Notes: a model not told the origin generated them from the sequence alone. Counted from the stretch's first letter, positions 17,377 through 26,365 are shown. The stretch is DNA of 64,000 nucleotides from CAVZXS01 sp963779325 (GCA_963779325.1 CAVZXS010000002.1:372001-436000), one strand, 5' to 3'. Program-made: numbers and translations.

Positions 17377-17423
17377 TGTATTTTATTTAGGATACAAATG
17401 TATTCCGCTTTTTAATTGAAGAA

Positions 17424-17451
17424 AACCCGAAACTTGCGGTGATTAAATTTA
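17424..17451 (+). repeat. small hairpin repeat, family B copy 2
   Basis: AACCCGAAACTTGCGGTGAT-type sequence, same orientation as copies at 16510 and 18818, 47 bp upstream of the ada-like start. Confidence 0.55.
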
Positions 17452-17500
17452 TAGATGGATTTGGGTTTTCTTCTTTTTTGGTCTCAAGAAAAAAGAGGCC

Positions 17501-17553
17501 TTGCAAGCCGAGTCTCACCTTAGCTATGTGCGCAGGGCGTGGACTCGGCGCAA
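17501..17553 (-). repeat. REP-like palindrome, family A copy 1 (inverted relative to copies 2-4)
   Basis: GCCGAGTC and GACTCGGC arms (17507-17514 and 17542-17549) enclose CTCACCTTAGCTATGTGCGC-type sequence. TTGCAA flanks one side and TTTGCG the other. It lies 14 bp beyond the RAYT stop and mirrors copy 2 on the other side of that gene. Confidence 0.8.
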
Positions 17554-17567
17554 AGTAATACAATTGT

Positions 17568-18161
17568 CTATTTATCATTCATCTTCGTCAAATCAATATC
17601 GGCAAGCTCCATATAATTAGTAACGGCATATGAAGAATGTTCATCAGTAATATAAAAACGAGCGGAACTGTGTTCGTAATCTGCAGGACTGTTTGCCAAA
17701 TTCCATTTGCCCTTGCAGGGGTTCATATGCATGTAATGCAGTTTCTGTTCCATAAATTTTGGCGTGCTGCACTCCTTCCAATCAAATGAATCTTCCCATA
17801 CTTCATGTTTTTTATTTCGCAACAGATCAGATACATCAACTGCCTTTTGTAATTGCATCAGCACATTGGTATTCTTTTGTTTTTCCAACCGTTTTACAAT
17901 TTCATATGCAATAAACCGTTTGCCGTTTCCGATGATTGTATTGATGCTTTGATGTGTTCTGCTGAAACCAATCAGTGCATGGACATGATTCGGCATAACT
18001 ACATAACCTGTTATATAATGCCCTTTTGTTTTTAAATGGTCAAACCATTTGTAAACCAAATCGTACCCCTGTACTATATCAATCAGCGAAAGCCAATTGT
18101 GGCAGGTGAAAGTGATGAAATAAACTCCCTCGTTATAAGGGATACTACGCTTAACAGGCAT
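17568..18161 (-). CDS. REP-associated tyrosine transposase (RAYT, Y1/HUH family)
   Basis: 197 aa. The HUH motif is H59-V-H61 in 'VVMPNHVHALIGF', preceded by 'GVYFITFTCHNW'. The candidate nucleophile Tyr is Y143 in 'KLHYMHMNPCKGKW'. RAYTs are single-strand transposases related to IS200/IS605 that are domesticated and tied to palindromic REP elements. Palindromes of one family lie on both sides in opposite orientation (17501-17553 and 18205-18258), as expected for a RAYT locus. Length and motifs look intact, so the enzyme may be active. Confidence 0.93.
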   Translation of the reverse strand: MPVKRSIPYNEGVYFITFTCHNWLSLIDIVQGYDLVYKWFDHLKTKGHYITGYVVMPNHVHALIGFSRTHQSINTIIGNGKRFIAYEIVKRLEKQKNTNVLMQLQKAVDVSDLLRNKKHEVWEDSFDWKECSTPKFMEQKLHYMHMNPCKGKWNLANSPADYEHSSARFYITDEHSSYAVTNYMELADIDLTKMNDK

Positions 18162-18204
18162 AGAAGTTAAGGTACTACAATTCTTTTATTCAGATGATTT
18201 CTTT

Positions 18205-18258
18205 TTGCGCCGAGTCCACGCCCAACGCTCATAGGCTGGGGTGAGACTCGGCTTGCAA
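18205..18258 (+). repeat. REP-like palindrome, family A copy 2
   Basis: GCCGAGTC at 18209-18216 and GACTCGGC at 18245-18252, then TTGCAA. The centre (ACGCTCATAGGCTGGGGT) differs most from the other copies. It lies 44 bp upstream of the RAYT start. Confidence 0.8.
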
Positions 18259-18268
18259 CCCGATCGGG

Positions 18269-18715
18269 TTATTGGCATATTAGTTCAATTTTTTCGCAAC
18301 CAATCCGAATAAAATGTTCTGACTGAAATGAGTAGATTATGTCATCGGTTGGTAAGGGATTTTCTTGTACAACAACACTATCATTGGTTTGACGATCTTC
18401 TAAAGGAAAAAATGAAACATCACTAAGGCATGTATCATCATCAGGGAATTCATAATTTTTATTATCATATGAAATTGCAATGTAAGTAACATTAGTATGT
18501 ATCAGGAGTAAATTGCCAAACTCATTTTCCTTCACCCAATCTCCTTTTGCTTTTATCCACTTTAATATTATTCGTCTTTTAAAAATATCATAGTCATAAC
18601 CACTAAAGTTAAAATTATTATGCAGGTCAATGTGTCTGCCTTCATAGGTCAATGCATAATTATCTTCAATTTTAAAATTACTTTTCATTTGGTATTTATT
18701 TGAAATAATATACAA
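18269..18715 (-). CDS. hypothetical protein between REP copies
   Basis: 148 aa as the longest reading; an ATG at 18688 (MKSNFKIEDNYALTYEG) is an equally good start and gives 139 aa. It is AT-rich, acidic and soluble, with Tyr/Asn/Asp-rich composition (HNNFNFSGYDYDIFKRR; YDNKNYEFPDDDTCLSD). No signal peptide or known domain was recognised. It lies between palindrome copies 2 and 3, and its base composition is more AT-rich than the flanking genes, so it may be acquired DNA. Function unknown. Confidence 0.6.
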   Translation of the reverse strand: MYIISNKYQMKSNFKIEDNYALTYEGRHIDLHNNFNFSGYDYDIFKRRIILKWIKAKGDWVKENEFGNLLLIHTNVTYIAISYDNKNYEFPDDDTCLSDVSFFPLEDRQTNDSVVVQENPLPTDDIIYSFQSEHFIRIGCEKIELICQ

Positions 18716-18762
18716 GGCAGGGCATTGTATATTATTATTGATAGGAGGCTTTATTTGTTTCT

Positions 18763-18814
18763 ACGCCGAGTCCACGCCTTGCGCACATGGCCGCGGTGAG
18801 ACTCGGTTTGCAAG
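18763..18814 (+). repeat. REP-like palindrome, family A copy 3
   Basis: GCCGAGTC at 18765-18772 and GACTCGGT at 18800-18807 (one mismatch in the outer pair), then TTTGCAA. Direct orientation with copies 2 and 4, followed immediately by B copy 3. Confidence 0.75.
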
Positions 18815-18817
18815 CGA

Positions 18818-18845
18818 AACCCGAACCTTGCGGAGGTTAAATTTC
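18818..18845 (+). repeat. small hairpin repeat, family B copy 3
   Basis: AACCCGAACCTTGCGGAGGT-type sequence; ACCT and AGGT pair around TGCGG. Compared with copy 1 (ACT/AGT) the paired positions co-vary, which supports a hairpin. Confidence 0.55.
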
Positions 18846-18890
18846 TTAACCAGTATGTTTCTTCTCCTATCAAGTGTTTGATTTTTTTTT

Positions 18891-18941
18891 ACGCCGAGTC
18901 CACTCCCTGCGCACATAGCTAAGGTGAGACTCGGCTTGCAA
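18891..18941 (+). repeat. REP-like palindrome, family A copy 4
   Basis: GCCGAGTC at 18893-18900 and GACTCGGC at 18928-18935, then TTGCAA. The centre (GCGCACATAGCTAAGGTGA) matches copy 1 closely. It lies 45 bp beyond the amidohydrolase stop. Confidence 0.8.
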
Positions 18942-18986
18942 CTAAAATTCTTTTTACTATATACACTTCGCATCAAACAAAACCTA

Positions 18987-21900
18987 TCACTCTTTTACAC
19001 TCGTATTCACTGCAGGTTTTTCTTTTGACCATGAATGTGTATCTAATTTCCTAGGTGTCGGATAAATTTCATCCAGTGTATTACCGTCATACAGCCTTCC
19101 GTTCTTCACTACGTATTTAATGGTATTCGTGTTACGAATATTCTCCAACGGGTTGGTATTGGTGATTACCATATCCGCTAACTTACCGGTTTCAAGACTG
19201 CCCAGCTCTTTATCAAGACCGAGTGCAGTGGCGCCGAGTATAGTAGCTGTTTTTAATGCATTGTGTGTACTCATACCGCCGCTTGCTACACTCCATAATT
19301 CCCAATGATAACCCAATCCCTGCAATTGACCGTGACTGCCGATACCGGCAAGCCCGCCTTTTTCAACTATACTTTTTATTCCTTGCGCATGTTTGGTAAA
19401 TACATGATCTGCAGGAGTAAACCAACCACCGAGTCCGCCTGCACGACGACGAATTTTTCCGCTAAATTCTTCATACGGTGTAAAGTGCTGCAGCTTGGTA
19501 TCATTCAACGGACTTTCAGTAGTATAATAAAAATTCTCCGCCCAAGGGCCACCGTAAGAAACTAATAATGTAGGCGTCACCGCCATTTTACTTTCTGCAA
19601 TTGTTTTGGTAACATCACTGTAAAGAGGAAAGATCGGAATAGCATGTTCGTGACCGGGGTATCCGTCGAAAAGCTGTGTCATATTTAATTTATAATCCAA
19701 GCCGCCTTCTGTTGTCGGCATCAATTGTTGTTGCTTGGCTGCTTGTATTATCCACTGGCGCATTTTACGATTGCCCGCCAGGTACATTTTAATGTATTTA
19801 GTATTATAATATTTACTGTACTGTTTTAAGACGCTGCTTGTTTGTGCAGAGTCTTTCAGGTTATACATCCAGTACCCTACACCGGGGCCGGTGCTGTATA
19901 CCCGCGGGCCGGGTATCATACCTGCTTCCACCATATCACCATAGGTTAGTACATCTGTAGTTGCCGTTTGCGGGTCCCTGGTAGTAGTAACGCCGTAAGC
20001 CAAATTGGCTGCATACATCCATACTGTATTTTTATGCAGACCAAAGTAGGGCCACATATGCGCATGTGTATCTACAAAACCGGGTGTAATGGTTTTGCCG
20101 GTGCAATCAATTTCTTTAGTGCCGGGAGGAGCAGTTAAAGTGCCGGTTTTACCGATAGCTTTTATTCGATTATTAACTACCAACACATCGCCGTTTTCAA
20201 TAACCTCATTGTCCTTCATGGTAATAAGCCTTGCATTTTTTAATATATAGGTTCCGGCAGGTATGTCTTTCGCATAATATACTTTTACCTGCGCTTCATC
20301 AGGTTTATATTTCTCCGTTTCTTTCTTAGCGGCTTTGGCAAGGCTATCCTGCTTCACCCATTCTTTATCAAGTTTTCTTAATAAAAAAATTGAATCTGCC
20401 GCCCGTTTGGCTGCGGGTCCTTGCGCAAGCAAAACCTGCATACTATCTTTCGCTTTTTTAGCTTCTATTTTTTTTGCGGCCTTTACAGATTCTTCCACAC
20501 CTTTGGCCTTGTCTGTATTATATATCCAGTGGCCATTGCCCAAGCTCCAGTGTACATTAATACCATTGGCTTCCCAAGCCGGGAACTCTCCGCCAATTTC
20601 TGTCAGTTGTTTAGCCGGGAAAACACTTGAAGAAGGATCGCCTACGTTGATATCCGGTACTTTACCTGTTTTCGGTATGGTAACGATATAAATATTATTA
20701 TTCACTTTGGCTACCGCTTTGTTTCCTTCCGGAGCCATCAGTATGGTGCCGGCGGAGGTAGGTCTGTTTTGCGGTTCACGATTACCGGCACTTTCGGGGA
20801 GCATGCAATAGTTAAGCGGATCTGCGTTCATCACCGATCTGCCCATTACATAGCTGCTGCTCTTACCTGTTATACTGCTATGGTTTTCTGCTTCAGCTAC
20901 AGAACCGTAAGTGGTGATGCCGGTAATTCTTACATGCGTCAGTGTATCTGATCCATCCCACCGAATGGAAAGCAATGCTCCCCCGGGTCCGTTCAGGTAA
21001 ATGCGGCCGGTATCTTTTGTAAAGTGAATATTACCGCGGTCATTGGCCATATCTATTTTATATATGGTGCCGCCGGTCGCACTTATCCATACTATCTCAC
21101 CTTCGCTGCCGCTGTAAAAAGGATCTTCGGCATCTGCAAACAATCGCTTTGGCCCGCGAAAAAAAGCAATGCGGTTATTATAGCTCCAGGCCGGTTGTGT
21201 ATAAAAAGCCGATTCATTCGTAAGTTTCGAAATAATATTTTTTTTACCCAAAACCGCTTTATATAAATGCCCGCCTTCTTTTTCATCCCAGGTTACAAAT
21301 GCAATTTGTTTTCCGTCGGGGCTCCATGCCGGCATGGCTTCAGTAAAATTATAATTGGTTACCCGATTGGGTACACCGTTTGGATAATCCATTACGTACA
21401 AACGATTAAGCACTGTAAATGCCAATTGTTTTCCGTCGGGGGAAGGAACTGCATCACGAATTTGCGTAGCCAATGAAGCAGCGGTATCTTTTATTTCATA
21501 ATTGAAATAAAGACGGGGTCCCATTTCAAGATTTACATCCGCATTAAAACTGATTTCAGTCGGGTTGCCGCCGGTTACGGCAAGCTTCCAAATTCTACCG
21601 CCATAGCCTGCAATAACAAATTTACTGTCAGGTGTAAACGCCATACCGGGCAGCACACCTTGCGGCGCTATACTTTCCTGTTCGTCGCGTTGTACGGGAT
21701 AAGCCAGCCATTTTTCATCACCGGTTTTCATATTACGCATCACCAGGCCGGTTTTATCGTCGTAGCGACTGCCGTACACCATCCAGTTTCCATCCTTACT
21801 AAGCGTCGGTGTAAAACAGGAGCCGTAGCGGCTTGCTACATTATTGGTAATACCCGATTTAAGATCGTACCGACCGATACTGTATTGCGGAAGCAGTGCA

Positions 21901-22529
21901 TTATAATTCCACGAACCTGACCGCTGACTGTAGTAAACATATTTACCATCGGAACTTACAAAAGGATCTATCGTTTTTACATTCACCGGTGCATCATTCA
22001 ATTTAATGCCGCCGCCGCCGTCTTTATGGTACATCCACAATTTGGGTATACGCCGGCCCTTGCTCGCAATAATGTATTCGCCGTCAGTTGTCCATACCGC
22101 AGACGGAAAATCATCCACTTTATCTTTTGTAAGTTGAATGGTATCTTGCTTTTCCCTGTCGATATACCATATATTATCACTGCCGCTGCGGTCGCTGGTA
22201 AAAAGTATTTTTTTCCCGTCGGGGCTGAAGCGGGGATGTGTTTCATACGCCATTCCTTTTGTAACGGGAGTAGCTTTGCCGCCCGTAACAGGCATCGTAT
22301 AAATATCTCCCATGAGGTCAAAGACAATAGTATTGCCATCCGGGCTAACGTCGATACTCATCCAAGTACCTTCGGAGGTATTGAATTTTACGCGCCTTTC
22401 GGGTTTAAGAGGAAGCTCTTCAAACTTTGTATAAGCAGCGCTGTCTTCAGCAGTTAACGAAGTAGTAATATTTTGTGCCTGCAAATTGGCTGTGAAGACA
22501 GCAAGCAGGAGTAGTAAGGCAATTCGCAT
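18987..22529 (-). CDS. large exported TolB-like beta-propeller plus amidohydrolase protein
   Basis: 1180 aa with a signal peptide (MRIALLLLLAVFTANLQAQ). Residues about 45-640 contain repeated PD40/TolB-type blades (SIDVSPDGNTIVFDL, PRFSPDGKKILFTSDRSGSDNIW, PAWSPDGKQIAFVTW). A charged coiled segment (about 690-760) leads to a metal-dependent amidohydrolase (about 765-1165) with the metal-binding 'GFVDTHAHMWPYF', 'GVTTTRDPQ', H in 'GIGSHGQLQG', and the closing 'LETGKLADMVI'. This tri-partite form is known from Bacteroidota and resembles imidazolonepropionase-like amidohydrolases with a Tricorn-like N-terminus. Hydrolysis of cyclic amides or peptides in the periplasm is likely; the substrate is unknown. 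Confidence 0.92.
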   Translation of the reverse strand: MRIALLLLLAVFTANLQAQNITTSLTAEDSAAYTKFEELPLKPERRVKFNTSEGTWMSIDVSPDGNTIVFDLMGDIYTMPVTGGKATPVTKGMAYETHPRFSPDGKKILFTSDRSGSDNIWYIDREKQDTIQLTKDKVDDFPSAVWTTDGEYIIASKGRRIPKLWMYHKDGGGGIKLNDAPVNVKTIDPFVSSDGKYVYYSQRSGSWNYNALLPQYSIGRYDLKSGITNNVASRYGSCFTPTLSKDGNWMVYGSRYDDKTGLVMRNMKTGDEKWLAYPVQRDEQESIAPQGVLPGMAFTPDSKFVIAGYGGRIWKLAVTGGNPTEISFNADVNLEMGPRLYFNYEIKDTAASLATQIRDAVPSPDGKQLAFTVLNRLYVMDYPNGVPNRVTNYNFTEAMPAWSPDGKQIAFVTWDEKEGGHLYKAVLGKKNIISKLTNESAFYTQPAWSYNNRIAFFRGPKRLFADAEDPFYSGSEGEIVWISATGGTIYKIDMANDRGNIHFTKDTGRIYLNGPGGALLSIRWDGSDTLTHVRITGITTYGSVAEAENHSSITGKSSSYVMGRSVMNADPLNYCMLPESAGNREPQNRPTSAGTILMAPEGNKAVAKVNNNIYIVTIPKTGKVPDINVGDPSSSVFPAKQLTEIGGEFPAWEANGINVHWSLGNGHWIYNTDKAKGVEESVKAAKKIEAKKAKDSMQVLLAQGPAAKRAADSIFLLRKLDKEWVKQDSLAKAAKKETEKYKPDEAQVKVYYAKDIPAGTYILKNARLITMKDNEVIENGDVLVVNNRIKAIGKTGTLTAPPGTKEIDCTGKTITPGFVDTHAHMWPYFGLHKNTVWMYAANLAYGVTTTRDPQTATTDVLTYGDMVEAGMIPGPRVYSTGPGVGYWMYNLKDSAQTSSVLKQYSKYYNTKYIKMYLAGNRKMRQWIIQAAKQQQLMPTTEGGLDYKLNMTQLFDGYPGHEHAIPIFPLYSDVTKTIAESKMAVTPTLLVSYGGPWAENFYYTTESPLNDTKLQHFTPYEEFSGKIRRRAGGLGGWFTPADHVFTKHAQGIKSIVEKGGLAGIGSHGQLQGLGYHWELWSVASGGMSTHNALKTATILGATALGLDKELGSLETGKLADMVITNTNPLENIRNTNTIKYVVKNGRLYDGNTLDEIYPTPRKLDTHSWSKEKPAVNTSVKE

Positions 22530-22691
22530 AAATGATTTTTTGGAAAATTACGGCATGCCGGCGAAAGCAGGAAAGGTTTTTTTACAGCAGGTATTTTACC
22601 TGTTTGTGTACGGGTATCGAGATTGAATTGCTTGTATCAACAGGCTTATAATTACTTTTCTTAACACGCCGCAGTAATAGGATTAAATTTT

Positions 22692-22734
22692 AAAAGAGCA
22701 ATCTAAATGCAGTAACCATTTAGATTGCTCTTTT
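22692..22734 (-). terminator. strong terminator of the SPFH/zinc-ribbon operon
   Basis: Perfect 18-bp stem (AAAAGAGCAATCTAAATG and its complement) with a 7-nt loop and T-runs on either strand. It is 31 bp after the stop of the last operon gene and could also stop any transcript from the other side. Confidence 0.85.
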
Positions 22735-22764
22735 AACACTTAAATTATATAAAAATCTACTATA

Positions 22765-23736
22765 TTAAAACTCTACATCATCGGCTACATTTCCGCCCTG
22801 CTCGGCAGCAAATTTTGCAGCATATTCTTTTTGTTTTTCTTCTTGGTAATTTTGAAAGTGGTGAATATCCTCCGAGTTGAAATTTTTGTTTCGCTCGTTC
22901 ATCCATTGCATGGCAACGGCTTGAAAATCGCCAAGGGTTATTCCGTAGTTATCTGCAATCCACTGCGCTCCGTCTAACCCGTATTCGTAAGCAGCTTGTC
23001 GTGCACCGCACAACTCTTCATAAAAATAACGGTCGGTTTTTAATTTCTTCAGGTTAGCCTTTCCTTCCTCCGATATATTGGCCTGTAAATTTTGCAACTT
23101 AGGATGGTTAGCACCTTCCATAAAATATTGCCCGTATAAAGTGGTAACGGTGAAACTGCTGTCTTCCTGCATACGCTTAGGCCAAAGTGTATTAATTTCT
23201 TCCCACACGGCAGGTTCAATGCCCATTGCCTTGCACACTTCTTTGTAATCAATACCCTGCGACATTTTAACCGCCATTGCCGCATAATCTTTTAATGAAA
23301 TGCCATGTATGGGTTCTAATAAAGGATTGTCGCCTGCATCTTCTTTTACAAAGCCCGAAGTTGCAATGCCGCTGTGCTTAATTGAATTGGCAAGTTCCCA
23401 ACGAATCATTTGATCGGTATCGGCGCCGGTCCATTCGCGGTACACTTCTCTTCTGTAATTAAAATAAATATTATCAATATCTTTTTTCGATAAATTTTCG
23501 CCGCTTTCTTTTTCATCTTTTATCCATGCTTCCGATCTCGTCTCTACTTCTTTATCAAATGCTTCTACCGTATAGTGAGTGCCGTGTAATGTTTCCGGAT
23601 CAAATTCTACTTCATCGTCCGGTGAATTGTCTTCATCAGACACATTCATTACGGGTTCCTGCCGCTGTTCGTCGGCATGCCGGTCATTTTGTTCTTCGGT
23701 GTTGCCGATCAAGTTGTTGAATAGTTTTTTAAACAT
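22765..23736 (-). CDS. fourth gene of SPFH operon, uncharacterised acidic protein (possibly DUF6620)
   Basis: 323 aa, soluble, no signal peptide. A charged, disordered N-terminus (about 10-48) precedes 'LHGTHYTVEAFDKEVETRSE.WI'. Several helical segments follow, with repeated 'Y..A..MSQGIDYKEVCKAMGIEP..W', 'TLYGQYFMEG', 'AYEYGLDGAQWIADNYGI' themes. The HGTHY..EAFD motif reminds me of the DUF6620 family, but this is from memory and not certain. It is last in the operon, 45 bp after the coiled-coil zinc-ribbon gene, and is followed by a strong terminator. Role unknown; the company of SPFH and zinc-ribbon proteins suggests membrane-linked stress functions. Confidence 0.75.
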   Translation of the reverse strand: MFKKLFNNLIGNTEEQNDRHADEQRQEPVMNVSDEDNSPDDEVEFDPETLHGTHYTVEAFDKEVETRSEAWIKDEKESGENLSKKDIDNIYFNYRREVYREWTGADTDQMIRWELANSIKHSGIATSGFVKEDAGDNPLLEPIHGISLKDYAAMAVKMSQGIDYKEVCKAMGIEPAVWEEINTLWPKRMQEDSSFTVTTLYGQYFMEGANHPKLQNLQANISEEGKANLKKLKTDRYFYEELCGARQAAYEYGLDGAQWIADNYGITLGDFQAVAMQWMNERNKNFNSEDIHHFQNYQEEKQKEYAAKFAAEQGGNVADDVEF

Positions 23737-23781
23737 TGCTGTGTTTTTTTAAGTTAGTATTAGAAAATTGATTGATGATAA

Positions 23782-24729
23782 TCAGTTGCGCCCTCTAAAA
23801 TCGGCGAGCATACGCTCATAAAATTTTTCATTATGTGTTGCCAGATCGGGTACAATTTTATTCCACTCATCAAACATGGCACGTAAATATTTTTCATACA
23901 GCGGCGGAGCATTGGTGATGGCATTTTGCCTTTGTTGCTCCAAATCATCCATTAATTGATTTATTCGGGCCAATTCTTTTTTATCTTTTTCATGAATTCT
24001 TGAAAGACTTAGTGTGTGACGTTCATGATAAAGGTCTCTTTCTTTTTGGTTTTCATCATGGTAAACTTTCAGCAAATGCGCAGTACGTTGTTCCGCCAGC
24101 TCTCTTCCCAACGATTCGAGCCCGCCGGCTTGTGTGCTTGGTTCAAAAGTATTTTGTGTTTGGCAATGAGAGCAGGTTATATAGGTTGTAATAAAAAATA
24201 TTTTTTCGATAATTATATTTCCGCCGCACTGCTTACAGTTGAATTTATTTTTAATAGATTCATATTCGTCAAGAATCTCACGGTATTTAATTTCCAAATC
24301 TTCATACGAAGTTTCATTTATTTTGGAATTCCAGTATTGGTATTTTTCTTCAAACTGTTTATGGTATCGGTCCGAACAGGCAGTTCTGAAATCGGACAAA
24401 AGATCGTAGTAAGGCGACATTACCGAAACGTCAGACTTTATATCTCGGTAAAAATCATTAATCTTTTCTTCATAAGTATCATAAGCTTTTTTTCTTATGT
24501 TTTCCAATTGACCCTTTATACCGGCGGCCAACCTGCCATAAGTTCTTTTATAAAAATCATCATCGGTTTTTAGTGTTTCTGTTAGTTCAGGAATGGCAGC
24601 CTCGCACAGCTCTTTCATTTTGACTTCCAATTTATCAAGAAAAATAAAAATCCTTTCTTTGTTTCCCTGTGCCTGAGCAATCCATTCCGGCTTTTCTTCC
24701 TCTTTTTTTGTAAAACTAAATAAACCCAT
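23782..24729 (-). CDS. coiled-coil protein with an internal zinc ribbon
   Basis: 315 aa, soluble. It is helical throughout, with coiled-coil stretches about 20-150 and 215-275. A zinc ribbon sits near the middle: CKQCGG ... CSHCQ (CxxC-x19-CxxC, about residues 164-189). No catalytic motif is seen. The Zn ribbon plus long helices matches the helper proteins found beside SPFH and PspA-like proteins in ydj-type operons. It lies 17 bp after the small zinc-finger gene and 45 bp before the fourth gene. Function is inferred from context only. Confidence 0.75.
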   Translation of the reverse strand: MGLFSFTKKEEEKPEWIAQAQGNKERIFIFLDKLEVKMKELCEAAIPELTETLKTDDDFYKRTYGRLAAGIKGQLENIRKKAYDTYEEKINDFYRDIKSDVSVMSPYYDLLSDFRTACSDRYHKQFEEKYQYWNSKINETSYEDLEIKYREILDEYESIKNKFNCKQCGGNIIIEKIFFITTYITCSHCQTQNTFEPSTQAGGLESLGRELAEQRTAHLLKVYHDENQKERDLYHERHTLSLSRIHEKDKKELARINQLMDDLEQQRQNAITNAPPLYEKYLRAMFDEWNKIVPDLATHNEKFYERMLADFRGRN

Positions 24730-24746
24730 TGTTGGTATTTTTTTGT

Positions 24747-24989
24747 TTAAGAGTTGTCTTCTTTTTTTATATGTAAACCATCAGTGAGCTTTACAGTAAT
24801 AAACTCAAAACCGCAGTAAGCGCAATGAGTGAGCCCTTCCTGCTTGGCCCTGCCGGCGCCGCAATTTTGGCAATCTCTTGCCTCCATATTTGCACCTTTA
24901 ATTTCCGTTTCGCCTCCGTAATTTTTCTGTGCCTGTGCTTTTAGTTTCATTTTTTCTACAAATGAAAGCGCTTTTTTTTCTTCACTCAT
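24747..24989 (-). CDS. small double-CxxC zinc-ribbon protein
   Basis: 80 aa. A basic, Gln/Lys-rich N-terminal helix (about 1-28) leads to a zinc ribbon, DCQNCGAGRAKQEGLTHCAYCG (about 38-59), with four Cys in CxxC-x12-CxxC spacing. It is 3 bp after the SPFH stop and 17 bp before the coiled-coil zinc-ribbon gene, so translation is probably coupled. Small zinc-ribbon adaptors are typical partners of YdjI-like SPFH proteins. No DNA-binding evidence. Confidence 0.8.
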   Translation of the reverse strand: MSEEKKALSFVEKMKLKAQAQKNYGGETEIKGANMEARDCQNCGAGRAKQEGLTHCAYCGFEFITVKLTDGLHIKKEDNS

Positions 24990-24992
24990 GTT

Positions 24993-25952
24993 TTATAATT
25001 TACTCAGTAAGTCGTTTTTCTTTTCTTTATACTCTGCCTCATCTATCAGCCCGCCGTCAAAAAGGGTTTTTAATTTTTGCAATTTAGCCGTTATATCATC
25101 TTCTGCCTTGGGCGGTTGCTGTTGCGATTGATTCATTTGCTGTATTTGATTCATCATCATACCGGCCATTATGGCATTTTGTGTTCCTTCGTTGGCCGCC
25201 GTTCCCTGTTGCCCTATTGCATTGGCCGTATTAAATTTGGTAAACTTGTCCATATCCGTCACCATATTCATGTTGGTCATTTTATCATAATGGGCCGTTA
25301 CTTCTTCGGGCAGCGTAACACTTGTAATAATAAACTGTGTAAGCTCAATGCCTAATTGTAAAAAATAAGGCTTAAGATGCGGTTCAATTTTTTTACTTAA
25401 CTCTGTAATATTCCCTGCCACATCTGTTACCGAAATATTTTGTTGGGCCAGCACTTCGCCAAACTTGGGCGCAATAAAATCACGCAATTGTGTTTGCAAT
25501 TCGAAAATGGTAAGTTGCTTATACGTGCCTGCATATTGCCGGAAGAAAACAGCAACATCCGCAATCTTTATATCAAAACTTCCAAATGCTCTTACCCTTA
25601 CCTGGCCAAACTGCGGATCTCTTAAAAGTATGGGAGCCGGTGTGCCCCATTTATTATTGATAAATTGATGGGTATTGAAAAAATATACATCTGCTTTAAA
25701 AGGGCTTTCAAAACCATATTTCCACCCTTTAATTCGGGAAAGGATGGGTATGTTTTGTGTTTTTAAAGAGTGTGTTCCCGGCGGAAATATGTCTGCCAAT
25801 TGTCCTTCATTCAGGAACATGACATGTTGTGATTCCCTAACGGTAAGCTTTGCCCCATTTTTTATTTCGGCATCTGCATCTTCAAATTTCCACATTAATA
25901 AATTGGGATCGGGAGTAGCGGCTTCAATGATTTCTATAAAAGGTAATGCCAT
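24993..25952 (-). CDS. YdjI-like SPFH protein with C-terminal SHOCT
   Basis: 319 aa. The N-terminal 'MALPFIEIIEAATPDPNLLMWKF' starts without a membrane span, and the SPFH (virion core protein-like) domain covers about 20-230 ('ESQHVMFLNEGQLADIFPPGTHSL', 'VRAFGSFDIKIADVAVFFRQYAG', 'FGEVLAQQNISVTDVAGNI'). A Gln/Met-rich linker (about 245-280) precedes a SHOCT motif (KLKTLFDGGLIDEAEYKEKKNDLLSKL). In Bacillus, YdjI works with PspA-like YdjF and zinc-ribbon YdjG in membrane stress. Here it heads a four-gene operon. It probably assembles on the membrane's inner face; the trigger is unknown. Confidence 0.88.
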   Translation of the reverse strand: MALPFIEIIEAATPDPNLLMWKFEDADAEIKNGAKLTVRESQHVMFLNEGQLADIFPPGTHSLKTQNIPILSRIKGWKYGFESPFKADVYFFNTHQFINNKWGTPAPILLRDPQFGQVRVRAFGSFDIKIADVAVFFRQYAGTYKQLTIFELQTQLRDFIAPKFGEVLAQQNISVTDVAGNITELSKKIEPHLKPYFLQLGIELTQFIITSVTLPEEVTAHYDKMTNMNMVTDMDKFTKFNTANAIGQQGTAANEGTQNAIMAGMMMNQIQQMNQSQQQPPKAEDDITAKLQKLKTLFDGGLIDEAEYKEKKNDLLSKL

Positions 25953-26365
25953 AGTATGTGGTGTTTATCGATCTCAACATTTGCCCGGGAGCCTGTTGAA
26001 ATTGAAAGTTGAAAATAAAATAAATTAGCAAAATACTACCGGTGAGGAATAGCAGATTAATAAATTTTGATAAAGTTAAGGACTTGGGTTGATATTTACA
26101 ACGGAGGAAAATAAACCCGGATATTTGAAGAAATAGTCATTTTCTCTCTTTTTTTGAGCCTGCCTGAGAGCTATCCTTTGTTATGACCAATGCTCAAGAC
26201 CATAGTAAAACCCGGAATGAAACTATGAAGAGTTGTAAGCTGAACTTAATCTTTTTGAATACATATTATGTAGACTTGCATGCAGGAAAATACCCGCCGT
26301 AAAGTAAAATCTTGAGAGGAAATGGTTTTTTTTGATACCCTAATCGTGTAAAAGCTGTAAACACA
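25953..26365. other. 413 bp without a gene, upstream of the SPFH operon
   Basis: It probably holds the SPFH operon promoter near its left end and the 3' region of the small membrane-protein gene at its right end. No TAnnTTTG box, palindrome, RNA structure or transposon remnant that I could support was seen. Confidence 0.4.

Noticed and set aside
17387..17578. 63-codon minus-strand frame
   Set aside because: Made largely of REP-like palindrome and B-repeat DNA, overlaps the RAYT end.
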